A DNA stretch of 64,000 nucleotides from an uncultured Oscillospiraceae bacterium (GCA_934589525.1 CAKTOB010000013.1:1-64000), one strand, 5' to 3'; positions 6,932 through 16,368 are shown, counted from the first letter of the stretch. The notes: generated from the letters alone by a model not told the origin. A program made the numbers and translations.

Positions 6932-7052
6932 GGGAATCGAACCCATCTGAATGCAACTGTCCGGCGGACAGTTGCCAATCGGCAGCTGGATGCCGATTGC
7001 TCCATAGGATTTGCCACGCAAATCCGTAATCGATTCCCGTACCCTGCTCCAG
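6932..7052 (+). repeat. tRNA-3'-end / triple-hairpin element, Gly copy
   Basis: The left end is a T-arm-like 25-mer (6932-6956) related to 676-652. Hairpins follow: 6953-6962/6966-6975 (10 bp), 6976-6984/6991-6999 (9 bp) and 7007-7013/7019-7025 (7 bp). It ends with an exact 23-bp copy of the tRNA-Gly 3' end (7030-7052 equals 6859-6881). The downstream terminator and a TTGTTTTACGC motif are also duplicated, so about 77 bp recur with a 171-bp period. Confidence 0.7.
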
Positions 7053-7055
7053 AAC

Positions 7056-7086
7056 AACAACACCATCCCTTATGGGTGGTGTTGTT
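7056..7086 (+). terminator. duplicated tRNA-Gly terminator
   Basis: An ACAACACCATCCC...GGGTGGTGTTGT stem with TTTTG after it. This is a diverged second copy of 6888-6914. Confidence 0.7.
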
Positions 7087-7114
7087 TTGTTTTACGCCGG
7101 TGGGAAGAAGAGGC

Positions 7115-7590
7115 CTCAATGTAGCGGCGATGATTCATCGCCAAGCAACGTGACAAATAGAATCTGTGCGGTTAAACGGAGACACCCCCGACATGTCATC
7201 CCGACCGAAATGAAATGGAGTGGAGGGATCTTCCCAAGTGGCAATAATAACATGCGTAAGGTAAAACCTGCAACTTGGGAAGATTCCTCGACTCGCTTCG
7301 CTTCCCGGAATGACATGTCGATAGCTGATTCCGTTTTGTCCGCACGGGTTATATTCGAAACGCCCCCCGGAACGGCACACAGGCCGTTCCCTACGGTTTC
7401 GCTGGGAGGTGGATTTCTTAACCGCACAGGTTATATTCGCAATGTGGCGGGCGGCTAATAGCCGATGGAATTATGGTGTGATTGCCATCGGCAATCAATT
7501 CATTTTGATTCGCTGCGCGGAGCACCACCCCTACGGGGTGGTACCGTTCAACCGCACAGGATGTATTTACAACGTAGTGGGCGGTTGCAG
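7115..7590. repeat. intergenic palindromic repeat array 1
   Basis: No gene is credible here. Modules: a GTAGCGGCGATGATTCATCG module near 7119; a 132-bp imperfect palindrome at 7189-7320 with ACATGTCAT ends and CTTCCCAAGT arms; a GGAACGGCACACAGGCCGTT module near 7371-7405; and a GGCGGGCGGCTAATAGCC half-module near 7446. A linker resembling AACCGCACAGGTTATATTCG separates them. Confidence 0.85.
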
Positions 7591-7710
7591 GGGGAATGGT
7601 GGGTAAAATTTGTGTGAAAAATTTACAAATGCTTTACTTTTTTGCCCCAACGGGCTTTACATGGCGGTGGTATATTTAAATTAAATGAGAGTTTAAAAGG
7701 AGCGATGAAG

Positions 7711-8496
7711 ATGAAAATCGATTTTGAAGCCAAGAAGGGCTTTATTTGTGATATGGATGGGGTGCTGTACCATGGAAACCGGATCTTGCCGGGGGCTGCG
7801 GATTTTGTGCAGTGGCTGCAAAGCAACAACAAGGAGTATTTGTTCCTGACCAACAATTCCGGCATGACCCCCAAGGAATTGCAGCAGAAGCTGGGCCGGA
7901 TGGGGCTGGATGTGCCGGAGGAGCATTTTTACACCAGCGCCTTGGCAACGGCTGCCTTTTTGAAGGCCCAGGCCCCGGGGTGCTCGGCCTTTGTTATTGG
8001 GGAAGCGGGGCTTCTGAACGCGCTGTATGATGCGGGGATCACCATGAACGATGTGAACCCGGAGTATGTGGTCATCGGGGAGGGGCGGACCTATTCCCTG
8101 GATACCCTGACCCGGGCGGTGAATCTGGTGCTGGGTGGGGCCAAGCTCATTGGGGCCAACTCCGATGTGTCCGGCAACATCGAAAAGGGCATTGCCCCGG
8201 CCTGTCGGGCCTTGATCGCTCCGGTTGAAATGGCTACGGGCAAGCAGGCCTATTTCTGCGGCAAGCCCAACCCTTTGATGATGCGCACCGGCCTGCGGCT
8301 TCTGGGATGCCACTCCGAGGAGGCGGTGGTCATCGGAGACCGGATGGATACGGACATCATCGCCGGTACGGAAAGCGGCATCGACACGGTGCTGGTGCTC
8401 TCCGGCGTCTCCGACCGGGATACGCCCAAGACCTTTGCCTACCAGCCCACGGAAATTCTGGAGGGTGTGGGAGACATCTGCCGGGCAGCCCAGTAA
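7711..8496 (+). CDS. HAD-superfamily IIA sugar-phosphate phosphatase (NagD-like)
   Basis: 261 residues. I choose ATG 7711 over ATG 7705 because AAAGGAG is then 8 nt away. HAD motif I is FICDMDGVLYHG (nucleophile Asp near residue 14), motif II is FLTNNSGMTP (about 50), motif III includes GKPNPLMM (about 190), and motif IV is VIGDRMDTDIIAG (about 210). The large C2 cap between motifs II and III defines subfamily IIA. Members hydrolyse small phosphates such as ribonucleotide monophosphates or 4-nitrophenyl phosphate analogues; the substrate here is unknown. It is monocistronic with a strong terminator. Confidence 0.92.
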   Translation: MKIDFEAKKGFICDMDGVLYHGNRILPGAADFVQWLQSNNKEYLFLTNNSGMTPKELQQKLGRMGLDVPEEHFYTSALATAAFLKAQAPGCSAFVIGEAGLLNALYDAGITMNDVNPEYVVIGEGRTYSLDTLTRAVNLVLGGAKLIGANSDVSGNIEKGIAPACRALIAPVEMATGKQAYFCGKPNPLMMRTGLRLLGCHSEEAVVIGDRMDTDIIAGTESGIDTVLVLSGVSDRDTPKTFAYQPTEILEGVGDICRAAQ

Positions 8497-8504
8497 AATA
8501 CATA

Positions 8505-8550
8505 AAAAGCGCCCCGAAACCTGGGCTTTACCTGGTTTCGGGGCTTTTTG
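8505..8550. terminator. bidirectional terminator
   Basis: GCCCCGAAACC (8511-8521) pairs with 8534-8544, with A-rich and T-rich flanks. It serves the HAD gene and the convergent ABC importer operon. Confidence 0.9.
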
Positions 8551-8553
8551 AGC

Positions 8554-10467
8554 TTATTTGTGGACTGCTTCCGGGGATGCTTTCGTTCTGCCGAATTTTG
8601 CCAGGAATTTTTCCCGGCGTTTTCTGCGGCGGTCCTTGATTTCCAGACGCTCGCCCAGGTCCCGGCTGCCCACGCCGTAAACCAGGTAGAGAATCAGACC
8701 GGAGACCAGCATGATGAACACGGTGCTGGCGCAGCGGCGGCCGGAGGCGTTGATGTTGTAGCCGTACATGCCCTCCTCGGCGCACATGCTCTGAATGACC
8801 ATGGCGTAGGTGGTGCCGTAGGAGCTGGCGAAGGTGGCGGACATGTCATACTCCGTAAACAGGGCGTTGAAGTTCAGGGCAAAGACCGCCAGGACGCTGG
8901 AGAGGATGATGGGCAGCTTCACCTTCAGGAAGGTCCGCACCGCGCCGGAGCCCAGGTTCCGGGCGGCCTCCTCCAGCTCCTCGTCAATGGTGTAGAAGCT
9001 GGCCTTGATCATCCGCAGGGAGAAGGGCAGCTTGGTGACGGTGTAGGCCATGACGATGAGCAGACGCACATTCTGGGCGTAGTAGAGGTTTTTGCCGCCG
9101 ACGTAAAAGACGCTTTCGGAATTGAAGAAGGTCCGGTAGGAATAGCAGATCAGGATGGTGGGCAGCAGCCAGGGGAAGAGCAGGGTGTATTCCAGGGCCT
9201 TGCCGCTTGCCTTTTTCCGGTTCTTGAATATGTAGTTGCAGGCCACCACCACGATGATGCAGGCCAGGGCCGCGGCGATGACGGACATGATAAAGCTGAG
9301 CTTGATGCCGCCCAGGGTCGCTTCGTTGGAAAACAGGCCCGAAATGGCGTTTTTGCGCAGTTTGTAGGTGCCCCGGTTGGTGAGATACTCATAGTCCCGG
9401 GAGCCGAAGAAGTTCAGCATGGACCAGGAGGTCAGATCCAGAGTCTTCATCCGGATGGCCTTGTAGGTCTGGAAGGAGAACAGGACGATCATGACCACCG
9501 GGGTCATGTAGATGATGAAGAGCACATAGGCGTAGATGTGGGCCAGGATGTTGCCGGGCCTGCTATTGATCTTCTGCTTTACAAGCTTGGCCTTGGTCTT
9601 GGACACGGATAGATAGTGGCCCTTGGACTCATAGGCCGTCAGCACCGTAAGCAATACAATGGTGAAAATCGCCAGCATCACCGACAGCAGCGCCGCCCGG
9701 GCTTGGGGGAAGGCTTCGTCCGCCGCGGAGGAACCGGCCAGACGGACGATCTCCGGGTTGATGGAGTCATAGCCCAGCAGCGTGGGGGCGGACATGGCGC
9801 AAAGGCCCGTGATAAAGGTCATGACGGTGAGGGAAAACAAGGTCGGCACCAGGGTGGGGAAGACCACCTTCCGCAGCACCTTAAAGGGCCCGGCGCCCAT
9901 ATTCCGGGCGGCTTCTACGGTATTATAGTCAATGCCCCGGATGGCGTTCCGCAGAAACAGGGCGTGGTTGCTGGTGCAGGCAAAGGTCATGGTAAAGAGC
10001 ACCGCCCGGAAGCCGGAAAACCAGTTTTTATTTATGCCGGGGAAGAGCTTTACCAGCTGGGTAGTGATGATGCCGTCGCTGTCATAGAGGAACAGATACC
10101 CGGTGACCAGGGCCACGCCGGAGTAGATCATGGTGGTCATGTAGCCAAGTCTCAGAATGCGGGCACCCTTGATGTCAAAATACTCCGTCAGCAGCACGAT
10201 GGAAATGCCCACGATGTTCACGGTGACGACCAGGCACACCGCCAGCTTCAGAGAGTTCAGCACATAGCGCCCCATGTTTCCGGCGAAGAAAAACCGGATC
10301 ACGGCCCAGGGGTCTCGGGTGCCGTCCGGTTTGACGGTGGCAAAGACGCTGGCCAGGGTATTGAAGCAGGGGATCAGCATAAACCCCAAAAACAGGTAGG
10401 CATACAGCAAAAACCCGATGATTTTGGGGACAGTCCGCTTGTCCAGACGGATGGGGGTGGTTTTCAT
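8554..10467 (-). CDS. ABC importer permease, fused double BPD_transp domain (iron/polyamine-type)
   Basis: 637 residues, about twice a single permease, with two membrane domains in tandem. Each half carries an ATPase-contacting EAA loop: EAARNMGAGPFKVLRK (about 190) and EAARNLGSGAVRTFLK (about 520). Around twelve hydrophobic segments are visible, with a basic tail. This fusion is typical of FbpB-like ferric-iron and related spermidine/putrescine or phosphonate importers. The gene overlaps the ATPase by 4 bp and shares an operon with the binding lipoprotein at 11601-12899. The substrate cannot be fixed from sequence; an iron(III) or small organic compound is plausible. Confidence 0.9.
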   Translation of the reverse strand: MKTTPIRLDKRTVPKIIGFLLYAYLFLGFMLIPCFNTLASVFATVKPDGTRDPWAVIRFFFAGNMGRYVLNSLKLAVCLVVTVNIVGISIVLLTEYFDIKGARILRLGYMTTMIYSGVALVTGYLFLYDSDGIITTQLVKLFPGINKNWFSGFRAVLFTMTFACTSNHALFLRNAIRGIDYNTVEAARNMGAGPFKVLRKVVFPTLVPTLFSLTVMTFITGLCAMSAPTLLGYDSINPEIVRLAGSSAADEAFPQARAALLSVMLAIFTIVLLTVLTAYESKGHYLSVSKTKAKLVKQKINSRPGNILAHIYAYVLFIIYMTPVVMIVLFSFQTYKAIRMKTLDLTSWSMLNFFGSRDYEYLTNRGTYKLRKNAISGLFSNEATLGGIKLSFIMSVIAAALACIIVVVACNYIFKNRKKASGKALEYTLLFPWLLPTILICYSYRTFFNSESVFYVGGKNLYYAQNVRLLIVMAYTVTKLPFSLRMIKASFYTIDEELEEAARNLGSGAVRTFLKVKLPIILSSVLAVFALNFNALFTEYDMSATFASSYGTTYAMVIQSMCAEEGMYGYNINASGRRCASTVFIMLVSGLILYLVYGVGSRDLGERLEIKDRRRKRREKFLAKFGRTKASPEAVHK

Positions 10468-11495
10468 TGGGCCGTCGCCTCCTGTTCCGGGGGATAGGCC
10501 ATAATATCCCGGGGGTTCAGCACGGCCTTCACCCGCTGTCCAGCCTCGTAGATATTGATGCCGTCGTTCTTTTCAATGACCTTGATGATCTGGCTGCCCA
10601 GGTCAATGGAATACTTGATGTAAAGGCCGTAATATTCCCGACTTTTGACGGTGCCCTCCAGCACCACGTCCCCATCCTTGGCAGGGACGTTGACGTGGAT
10701 GCGCTCCAGGCGGATGTAATTGTGCATGGAAAGGTCTGCACCTAGGGCGCGGCTCACGTCGTCGGAGAGCCGGTTGATGTCACCGATGAAATTACAGACA
10801 AACTCCGTGGCGGAGTGATTATAGACCTCATTGGGGGTTCCGATCTGTTCGATGGAGCCTTTGTTGAATACCGCGATCCGGTCGGAAAGGGTCAGAGCCT
10901 CTTCCTGGTCGTGGGTCACATAGATGGTGGTGATGCCGAATTCCTGCTGCATTCGTTTCAGCTCATTGCGCAGCTGCACCCGGAGCTTGGCGTCCAGGTT
11001 GGAAAGGGGCTCGTCCATGCAGATGATGGCGGGGCCGGTGACAAGGGCCCGGGCAATGGCCACCCGCTGCTGCTGGCCGCCGGAAAGCTGGGAAACCGCT
11101 TTTGCCAGCTGCTCGTCGGAGAGATCCACCTTTCTGGCGATCTCCCGCACCCGCTTGTCTACTTCGGCTTTTTTCAGCTTCTTGATTTTGAGGCCGAAGG
11201 CGATGTTGTCATAAACGGTCATGGTGGGGAACAGCGCATAGCTCTGGAAGACGATGCCGATGTTCCGCTCCTCAATGGGAACGTGGGTAATATCCTGACC
11301 TTTCACCCGGATGGAGCCGGAGACGGGGTCAATAAAGCCGGTAATGGTCCGCAAGGTGGTGGTTTTTCCACAGCCGGAGGGGCCAAGGAAGGTGAAGAAC
11401 TCTCCTTCCCCCACGGTAACGTTGATGTTGTGCAGGGCCTCGAAGGTCCCGAAACGGACCACGATGTTGTCCAGCTGGATCATTTTTTCATTCAT
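10464..11495 (-). CDS. ABC importer ATPase (FbpC/PotA-like)
   Basis: 343 residues. Walker A is GPSGCGKTT (about 39), the Q-loop is FQSYALFP, the signature is [17 protein letters not shown] (about 135), Walker B is [15 protein letters not shown] (about 158), and the H-loop is [10 protein letters not shown]. The C-terminal 100 residues form a TOBE-type regulatory domain. It energises the double permease at 8554-10467, whose start overlaps its stop by 4 bp. A hairpin at 11557-11582 lies between it and the binding protein gene upstream, and may keep the binding protein message more abundant. Confidence 0.93.
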   Translation of the reverse strand: MNEKMIQLDNIVVRFGTFEALHNINVTVGEGEFFTFLGPSGCGKTTTLRTITGFIDPVSGSIRVKGQDITHVPIEERNIGIVFQSYALFPTMTVYDNIAFGLKIKKLKKAEVDKRVREIARKVDLSDEQLAKAVSQLSGGQQQRVAIARALVTGPAIICMDEPLSNLDAKLRVQLRNELKRMQQEFGITTIYVTHDQEEALTLSDRIAVFNKGSIEQIGTPNEVYNHSATEFVCNFIGDINRLSDDVSRALGADLSMHNYIRLERIHVNVPAKDGDVVLEGTVKSREYYGLYIKYSIDLGSQIIKVIEKNDGINIYEAGQRVKAVLNPRDIMAYPPEQEATAQ

Positions 11496-11556
11496 GGGGC
11501 GGCACCCTTTCTTGTGTAATGTTTTGGAATGGGGAATGATTTGAAAAGAAACGGAT

Positions 11557-11582
11557 GGCGAGCCGGCCAGGACCGGCTCGCC
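11557..11582 (-). promoter_or_regulatory. intercistronic stem-loop
   Basis: A 10-bp perfect GC-rich stem (11557-11566/11573-11582) without a T-run, between the binding protein and ATPase genes. It is more likely an mRNA-stabilising or attenuating hairpin than a full terminator. Confidence 0.6.
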
Positions 11583-11600
11583 AAGGTTTAGGATTTTAAA

Positions 11601-12899
11601 TTATGCCTTTGCCTGGGTCAGGGCTGCCCAGTCCAGGGTGTCCCAGTTGGGCTCTGCGGAGGCGGAAGCGTCGTCCTTCCAGAAGAAGCCCAGGTTCGTC
11701 ATAATGTTGGTCCACTCGGCGCTGTGGGCGGCAACATACTCGGCGTAGGTCAGGCCGGTGTCACCAACGGTGGTACGGGCGAAGTTCTTGATCTCATAGA
11801 TGGCGGGCACGCCGTCGGGGTACAGAATGGCGGCAGCGTCCTGGTTGCAGGGATAGGTGTCGAACTCGTCACCCCAGGCGGCCTGTACTTCGGCGGAGCC
11901 GAACCACTCGGCGAAGGCCTTGACGGCCTCGGTCTGCTCGTCGGTCCGACCGGCCTTGTCCAGGATGCCTAAGTACTCGGCGATGTAGTAGGTGCCGTCG
12001 TCAATGTCTACCAGGGCCCAGTTTTCAGGCTGCATGGTGCCCTTCAGGGGGTTGGCGGAACCCTCTGCCGCGGCATCGATCTTGCCGTAGAGAGAGGAGG
12101 AGTAGTAGGTGGAAACCTGTACGTCGCCCTTGTTCAGAGGATCAAAGCCGTACTTGTAGTCGTCGCCGCCGAACTTGCCGTCCTGGCAGTACTTCCACAG
12201 GGTCTTCCAGCCGTCCACGGAGATGCCGCCGGCGGGGGAGGTGGGATCGGTGAAGGCGTAGAGAATGGCGGCGTTAATGTTGGAGTTGGTGGTGCCGCCG
12301 ACCTTGTTCTGACGGTACCAGGTGTAGCCGCAGTTCACCACATCGGCCCAGTGCTGGAAGTGGAGCTTCTCGCCCTTGGTGCCCAGGTCATCGGTACGGT
12401 AGAGCATCAGCACGTTCTGAATGACCAGACCGTAGGCCTGACCGGGATAGCTGTATTCGCCGACCTTGTCGGCCCAGGTGGGCGTCCAGTCCACCAGCTT
12501 CAGGTTTTCATACTGGCCCTTGACCACCTGGCTCCAGCGGGTCTCGTTCAGGCCAAAGAGGATGTCGCCGTCCTTGTTCTCGTTGGCGGCCTGGATGGCC
12601 TTGTCGTCACCGGAGATAACGGTGTTGTCGTCAATGGAGATGTTGAAGCCGGCGTCCTTGGCTTCGTTGATCAGCCAAGTGGTCCGCTCAGTGGAGTTGG
12701 AGTTGGAGTAGATCCGGATGGTGTAGTCGGAATAATCCTTGGCTTCTTCGGCAGGCGCTGCCTCGGTTGCGGCCTGGGTTTCCTGGGGGGCTTCGGTGGC
12801 GGGAGCGGGATCGTCCCGTACAGGCTCCTTGGAATCGGCGCAGGCGGCCAGAGACAGGATCATGCAGGCAGCCAGCAGCAAAGCGAGCAATTTTTTCAT
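11601..12899 (-). CDS. extracellular solute-binding lipoprotein (family 1 type)
   Basis: 432 residues from ATG 12899, preceded by AGGAG; the longer open frame upstream is not used. The lipoprotein signal ends LSLAAC (Cys near residue 20), followed by an acidic, Ala/Thr-rich linker. The mature part has the pattern of iron/polyamine/thiamine-type binding proteins: an IRIYSNSNSTERTTW start, GDILFGLNETRW, and a conserved VQVSTYYSS region. It is first in the importer operon, so it sets the substrate. The neighbouring degenerate-receiver AraC regulator may control it. Confidence 0.9.
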   Translation of the reverse strand: MKKLLALLLAACMILSLAACADSKEPVRDDPAPATEAPQETQAATEAAPAEEAKDYSDYTIRIYSNSNSTERTTWLINEAKDAGFNISIDDNTVISGDDKAIQAANENKDGDILFGLNETRWSQVVKGQYENLKLVDWTPTWADKVGEYSYPGQAYGLVIQNVLMLYRTDDLGTKGEKLHFQHWADVVNCGYTWYRQNKVGGTTNSNINAAILYAFTDPTSPAGGISVDGWKTLWKYCQDGKFGGDDYKYGFDPLNKGDVQVSTYYSSSLYGKIDAAAEGSANPLKGTMQPENWALVDIDDGTYYIAEYLGILDKAGRTDEQTEAVKAFAEWFGSAEVQAAWGDEFDTYPCNQDAAAILYPDGVPAIYEIKNFARTTVGDTGLTYAEYVAAHSAEWTNIMTNLGFFWKDDASASAEPNWDTLDWAALTQAKA

Positions 12900-13013
12900 G
12901 ATACATCTTCTCCTTTTTTGATTGAGGGAGGTCATCCCCGTTTCGACTATTATATAGGAAGCAGTATCCAAAAGGAAACAGGAGAATCCTGCGATTCTTA
13001 TAAAAATTCTGTT

Positions 13014-13053
13014 AAAAAGGCACAGCGCTCTTGGAAAGAACACTGCGCCTTTT
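13014..13053 (-). terminator. terminator downstream of AraC regulator gene
   Basis: An AAAGGCRCAG-type stem pairs across 13014-13053 with one mismatch, followed on the minus strand by a T-run. It separates the regulator transcript from the importer operon. Confidence 0.65.
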
Positions 13054-13061
13054 GTGCATAA

Positions 13062-13778
13062 TCAACAATGTGTGTCAAGTTTTTGTAAAACTGCCCCACG
13101 GCCCCGTTGGTAGTCCGATGGGGACAGGCCTGTGGCCTTTTTGAAGGTGGCGCTGAAGTAGGCCACATCCCGGTAGCCCACCAGCTCCGCCACCTCATAG
13201 ATCTTCCGGCGGCAGTCGGACAGCAGCTCCATGGCCTTGGTCATCCGCACCTGGGTCAGGTAGGCATTGACCGTGGAGCCGGTCTCTTTTTTGAACATAT
13301 GGCTCAGGTGCCCCTCGCTGAGCTGGAGGCTCCCGGCAATGGCGGGGATGCTGATGCTCGCATCGGCATAGTGCCGGGCGATATAGGCCATGGCCTCCCG
13401 GACATACTTGTTCCCCTGGGCATCCACGGGGATTTCCGGGGGCCGGACACGGTCCAGAGCCTCCAGGAGCTCCTGGGTATCAAAGGGCGTGGCCAGATAG
13501 TCCTGGGCCCCCAGCCGCAGGGCTTGCAGCACCCAGCGGTAGCTCTCCCGAGGGGCGGCTACAATGCAGGGCACCTGGCCGCCGGAGGCGCGATACTTAC
13601 CCAGCAGCTCCAGGCCGTTGCAGGCCGGAGGCTCCATGGCAAAGAGGATCAGGTCCGGCTCCAATGCAGGAATGCGCTCCAGGTCTTCGGGGCTTCCGGG
13701 CAGGGCACATACAGGCCCGCAGCCCAGAGCGGCCCAGTCCATTTCCGGCATTGGACCAATCAGAAGGATCTTCAGCAC
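13062..13778 (-). CDS. AraC-type regulator with degenerate receiver domain
   Basis: 238 residues. The C-terminal 100 residues are a clear AraC/XylS double helix-turn-helix (IPAIAGSLQLSEGHLSHMFK, then VAELVGYRDVAYFSATFK). The N-terminal 115 residues have the layout of a response-regulator receiver but lack all key residues. The acidic pair after ILLIG is replaced by Gly-Pro, the phospho-acceptor position in LILFAMEPPACNG is Ala, and the KPF lysine is Thr in ATPFDTQEL. It therefore cannot be phosphorylated in the usual way. It overlaps the ABC exporter gene by 7 bp. Confidence 0.85.
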   Translation of the reverse strand: MLKILLIGPMPEMDWAALGCGPVCALPGSPEDLERIPALEPDLILFAMEPPACNGLELLGKYRASGGQVPCIVAAPRESYRWVLQALRLGAQDYLATPFDTQELLEALDRVRPPEIPVDAQGNKYVREAMAYIARHYADASISIPAIAGSLQLSEGHLSHMFKKETGSTVNAYLTQVRMTKAMELLSDCRRKIYEVAELVGYRDVAYFSATFKKATGLSPSDYQRGRGAVLQKLDTHC

Positions 13779-15553
13779 AGACCCTCCGCCCCCTTCAGCG
13801 TCTCCAGGGCCAGGGCGTTCTGGGTGTTGTAAAGGTTTGCGTACACGCCGCCGACTTTCAGCAGCTCCTCATGGGTGCCGCTTTCGGTGATGATGCCGTC
13901 GGCAACGGAAATAATGCGGCTGGCGGAACGGATGGTGCTGAGCCGGTGGGCAATGATCAGGGTGGTCCGGCCCCGGCTCAAATTGTCAAAGGCCTGCTGG
14001 ATTCTGGCCTCGGTGACGGAGTCCAGGGCGGAGGTGGCCTCGTCCAGAATGAGGATGGGCGGGTTCATCAGGAAAATCCGGGCAATGGCCACCCGCTGCT
14101 TCTGCCCGCCGGAGAGCAGGGTGCCCCGCTCGCCTACATAGGTCTGGAAGCCCTGGGGCATGGCCTGGATGTCCGCGTAAATTTCCGCCCGCTTGGCGGC
14201 GGCAATGACTTCTTCATCGGTGGCATCCGGCCGCCCGTAGCGGATGTTTTCCAGAATGGTGTCCGCAAAGAGGAACACGTCCTGCTGGACAATGCCGATG
14301 GTCTTGTGGAGGCTCTGCTGCCGGATGTGCCGCACGTCCACCCCGTCAATGGAAATAGAACCGGCGGACACGTCATAAAACCGGGGGATCAGCTGGCAAA
14401 GGGTGCTCTTGCCCCCGCCGGAGGGGCCCACAATGGCAATGGTCTCCCCGGGCTGCACATCCAGGGATACGTCGTGGAGCACGGGAAGATTCCCGTCATA
14501 GGTAAAGCTCACATGGTTGACCTGGATGGAGCCCTGAACATTTTGAAGGTCCTGGGCGCCTTTTGCATCCTGAATGGTGGGCTCCGTGCCCATGATCTCT
14601 ACAAAGCGGTTGAGCCCCGCAAAGCCGTTGGCAAAGAGCTCGGAAAGGGTGGAGAGCTTCCGCATGGGGGTCACGAAGGTGGCAATATAGAGGCTGAAGG
14701 TCAGCAGGTCCCGGTAGTCCATTTTGCCCTTCAGGATCATAAACCCACCCAGGGCGATGACCACCACGTTCAGTGAGGTAAGGAACAGCTCCATGGTGCT
14801 GTTGAACCGGCCCATGGCCTTGTGGAAATTCCGCTTGGAGGACTTGTAAATGTCGTTGGCGGCATCAAAACGCGACCTTTCCAGCGCTTCGTTGCCAAAG
14901 GCCTTGGCGGTGCGGATGCCGGAAAGGCTGGACTCGATCTCCGTATTGATGTGGCCGGTTTTCTGCTTGACGCCCTGGGAGACGCTGCCCAGGCTCTTGC
15001 GCATGGACATAATGACCACCAAAAACACCGGCACCAGAATGGCCACCACCAGTGCCAGCTCCCAGCGGATACAGGCCATGACGATCAGGGCCCCCAGAAT
15101 GGTGATGGTGGAGGTCAGCACATCCTCCGGCCCATGGTGAGCCAGCTCCGTCAGCTCAAACAAATCCGAGGTCAGACGGCTCATGAGCTGACCGGTGCGG
15201 TTGGCATCGTAGAAATCATAGCTCATTTCCTGCATATGGTGAAACAAATCCGCCCGAATGTCCGCCTCCACCCGAATGCCGAAGGTATGGCCGTAGTAGC
15301 AGACGATATAGTTGAGCCAGCTCCGCAGAAAATAAAAGGCCAGACACCCGGCCATGAGGGCAAAGAAAATCCCGTATTTTTGGTTGGGCAGCAGATCATA
15401 CAGCGACAGCCGGGTCACCAGCGGAAAAGCAAGATCGATGCAGGCGATCAGCATGGCGCAGGTGATGTCAATGGCAAACAGCCGCCGGTGATTTTTAAAA
15501 TAATGCAGAAAAATAGCCAAGGGCTTTTTCTTCCGATACTCTTCCGTAGTCAT
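13772..15553 (-). CDS. ABC exporter, membrane and ATPase domains fused (MsbA-like)
   Basis: 593 residues. Six membrane helices (about 20-315) precede an ATPase domain with Walker A GPSGGGKST (about 390), signature LLSGGQKQRVAIARI (about 490), Walker B ILILDEATSALDS and the H-loop AHRLSTIRSA. It has the size and order of half-transporters that homodimerise to export lipids, peptides or drugs. It is co-transcribed with the AraC-type gene (7-bp overlap), which may regulate it. The substrate is unknown. Confidence 0.93.
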   Translation of the reverse strand: MTTEEYRKKKPLAIFLHYFKNHRRLFAIDITCAMLIACIDLAFPLVTRLSLYDLLPNQKYGIFFALMAGCLAFYFLRSWLNYIVCYYGHTFGIRVEADIRADLFHHMQEMSYDFYDANRTGQLMSRLTSDLFELTELAHHGPEDVLTSTITILGALIVMACIRWELALVVAILVPVFLVVIMSMRKSLGSVSQGVKQKTGHINTEIESSLSGIRTAKAFGNEALERSRFDAANDIYKSSKRNFHKAMGRFNSTMELFLTSLNVVVIALGGFMILKGKMDYRDLLTFSLYIATFVTPMRKLSTLSELFANGFAGLNRFVEIMGTEPTIQDAKGAQDLQNVQGSIQVNHVSFTYDGNLPVLHDVSLDVQPGETIAIVGPSGGGKSTLCQLIPRFYDVSAGSISIDGVDVRHIRQQSLHKTIGIVQQDVFLFADTILENIRYGRPDATDEEVIAAAKRAEIYADIQAMPQGFQTYVGERGTLLSGGQKQRVAIARIFLMNPPILILDEATSALDSVTEARIQQAFDNLSRGRTTLIIAHRLSTIRSASRIISVADGIITESGTHEELLKVGGVYANLYNTQNALALETLKGAEGLC

Positions 15554-15664
15554 AGCGCGTGATCTCCTTTGTATCGATAAATCTATTCAGAATAGTATAA
15601 CAGATTTTCACAAAAGTTGCAAAGAGTTGTGGAAAAATATTTTAAGTTGTGGTATGCTGACGGG

Positions 15665-16260
15665 GAAGATTTTAAATTGACAATTGACAATTGACATTTT
15701 TTTGGGGGACCAACGGTACCACGCAATGTAGCGGCGATGATTCATCGCCATAAAACGTTGCAAATACACCCCGTGCGGATGAATGGTATCACCTTATGGC
15801 GGCATGTAGGGGCGGCAACCTTGTCGCCCGCCACGTCCCGAATACAAACTGTGCGGACAAAACGGAACCACCCCCTCGACATGTCATTCCGAGCGAACGG
15901 TAGTGAGCCGAGGAATCTTCTCAAGTAGCAAATTTTACCTTGTGGTGGCTCTTGATCCAACGTGGTGGATTCCTCCGCTCCGCTTGCGCTACGGTCGGAA
16001 TGACAAAATGGGGGGACGTGTCTGTTTTTATCGGTAATGGTTCCGTGCTTTCAGCGGGCGCAACCTGCCGCCAACCGGCCGCAAGGCCGGAATTGTGGTA
16101 CGTTTGTATCCGCATCGACGAACGGGGCCAGCCCCTGGCGGGGCTGGATGGCGTTGGGTCAACGCCGCTACATTGTTCCGTATATTAGGTGGTTCCATTC
16201 ACCAGAACAGGTTATATCCGGAACGTGGCGGGCGGCAGATTGCCGCCCCTACGGTAATGT
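15665..16260. repeat. intergenic palindromic repeat array 2
   Basis: It opens with AATTGACAATTGACAATT at 15674, then a GATGATTCATCGCC module (near 15735), a GTAGGGGCGGCAACCTTGTCGCC module (15806-15830), the long GTCATTCCGA palindrome (about 15877-16005), a three-hairpin cluster (16075-16166) and a GTGGCGGGCGGCAGATTGCC module (about 16224-16252). No credible gene. Confidence 0.85.
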
Positions 16261-16368
16261 ACCATGTTTTTTGCATTTTTCGGACGTAATATAATGATAA
16301 ATATGTAAAAATACGGCATTTTCGAACAATTGCAACCGTTAACGCATTTGAACATGAAGGAGACATCT

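Noticed and set aside
6818..7066. Frame running through tRNA-Gly and its duplicate
   Set aside because: It is antisense to a tRNA and terminators; it exists only because the tRNA 3' end is duplicated.
8548..9612. Long + strand open frame opposite the permease gene
   Set aside because: It is a shadow of the G+C-rich minus-strand permease, with a His/Gly/Gln-rich composition and no ribosome binding site. The same applies to long antisense frames at 9616-10497, 12351-13061, 13664-14776, 18139-18756 and 56524-58587.
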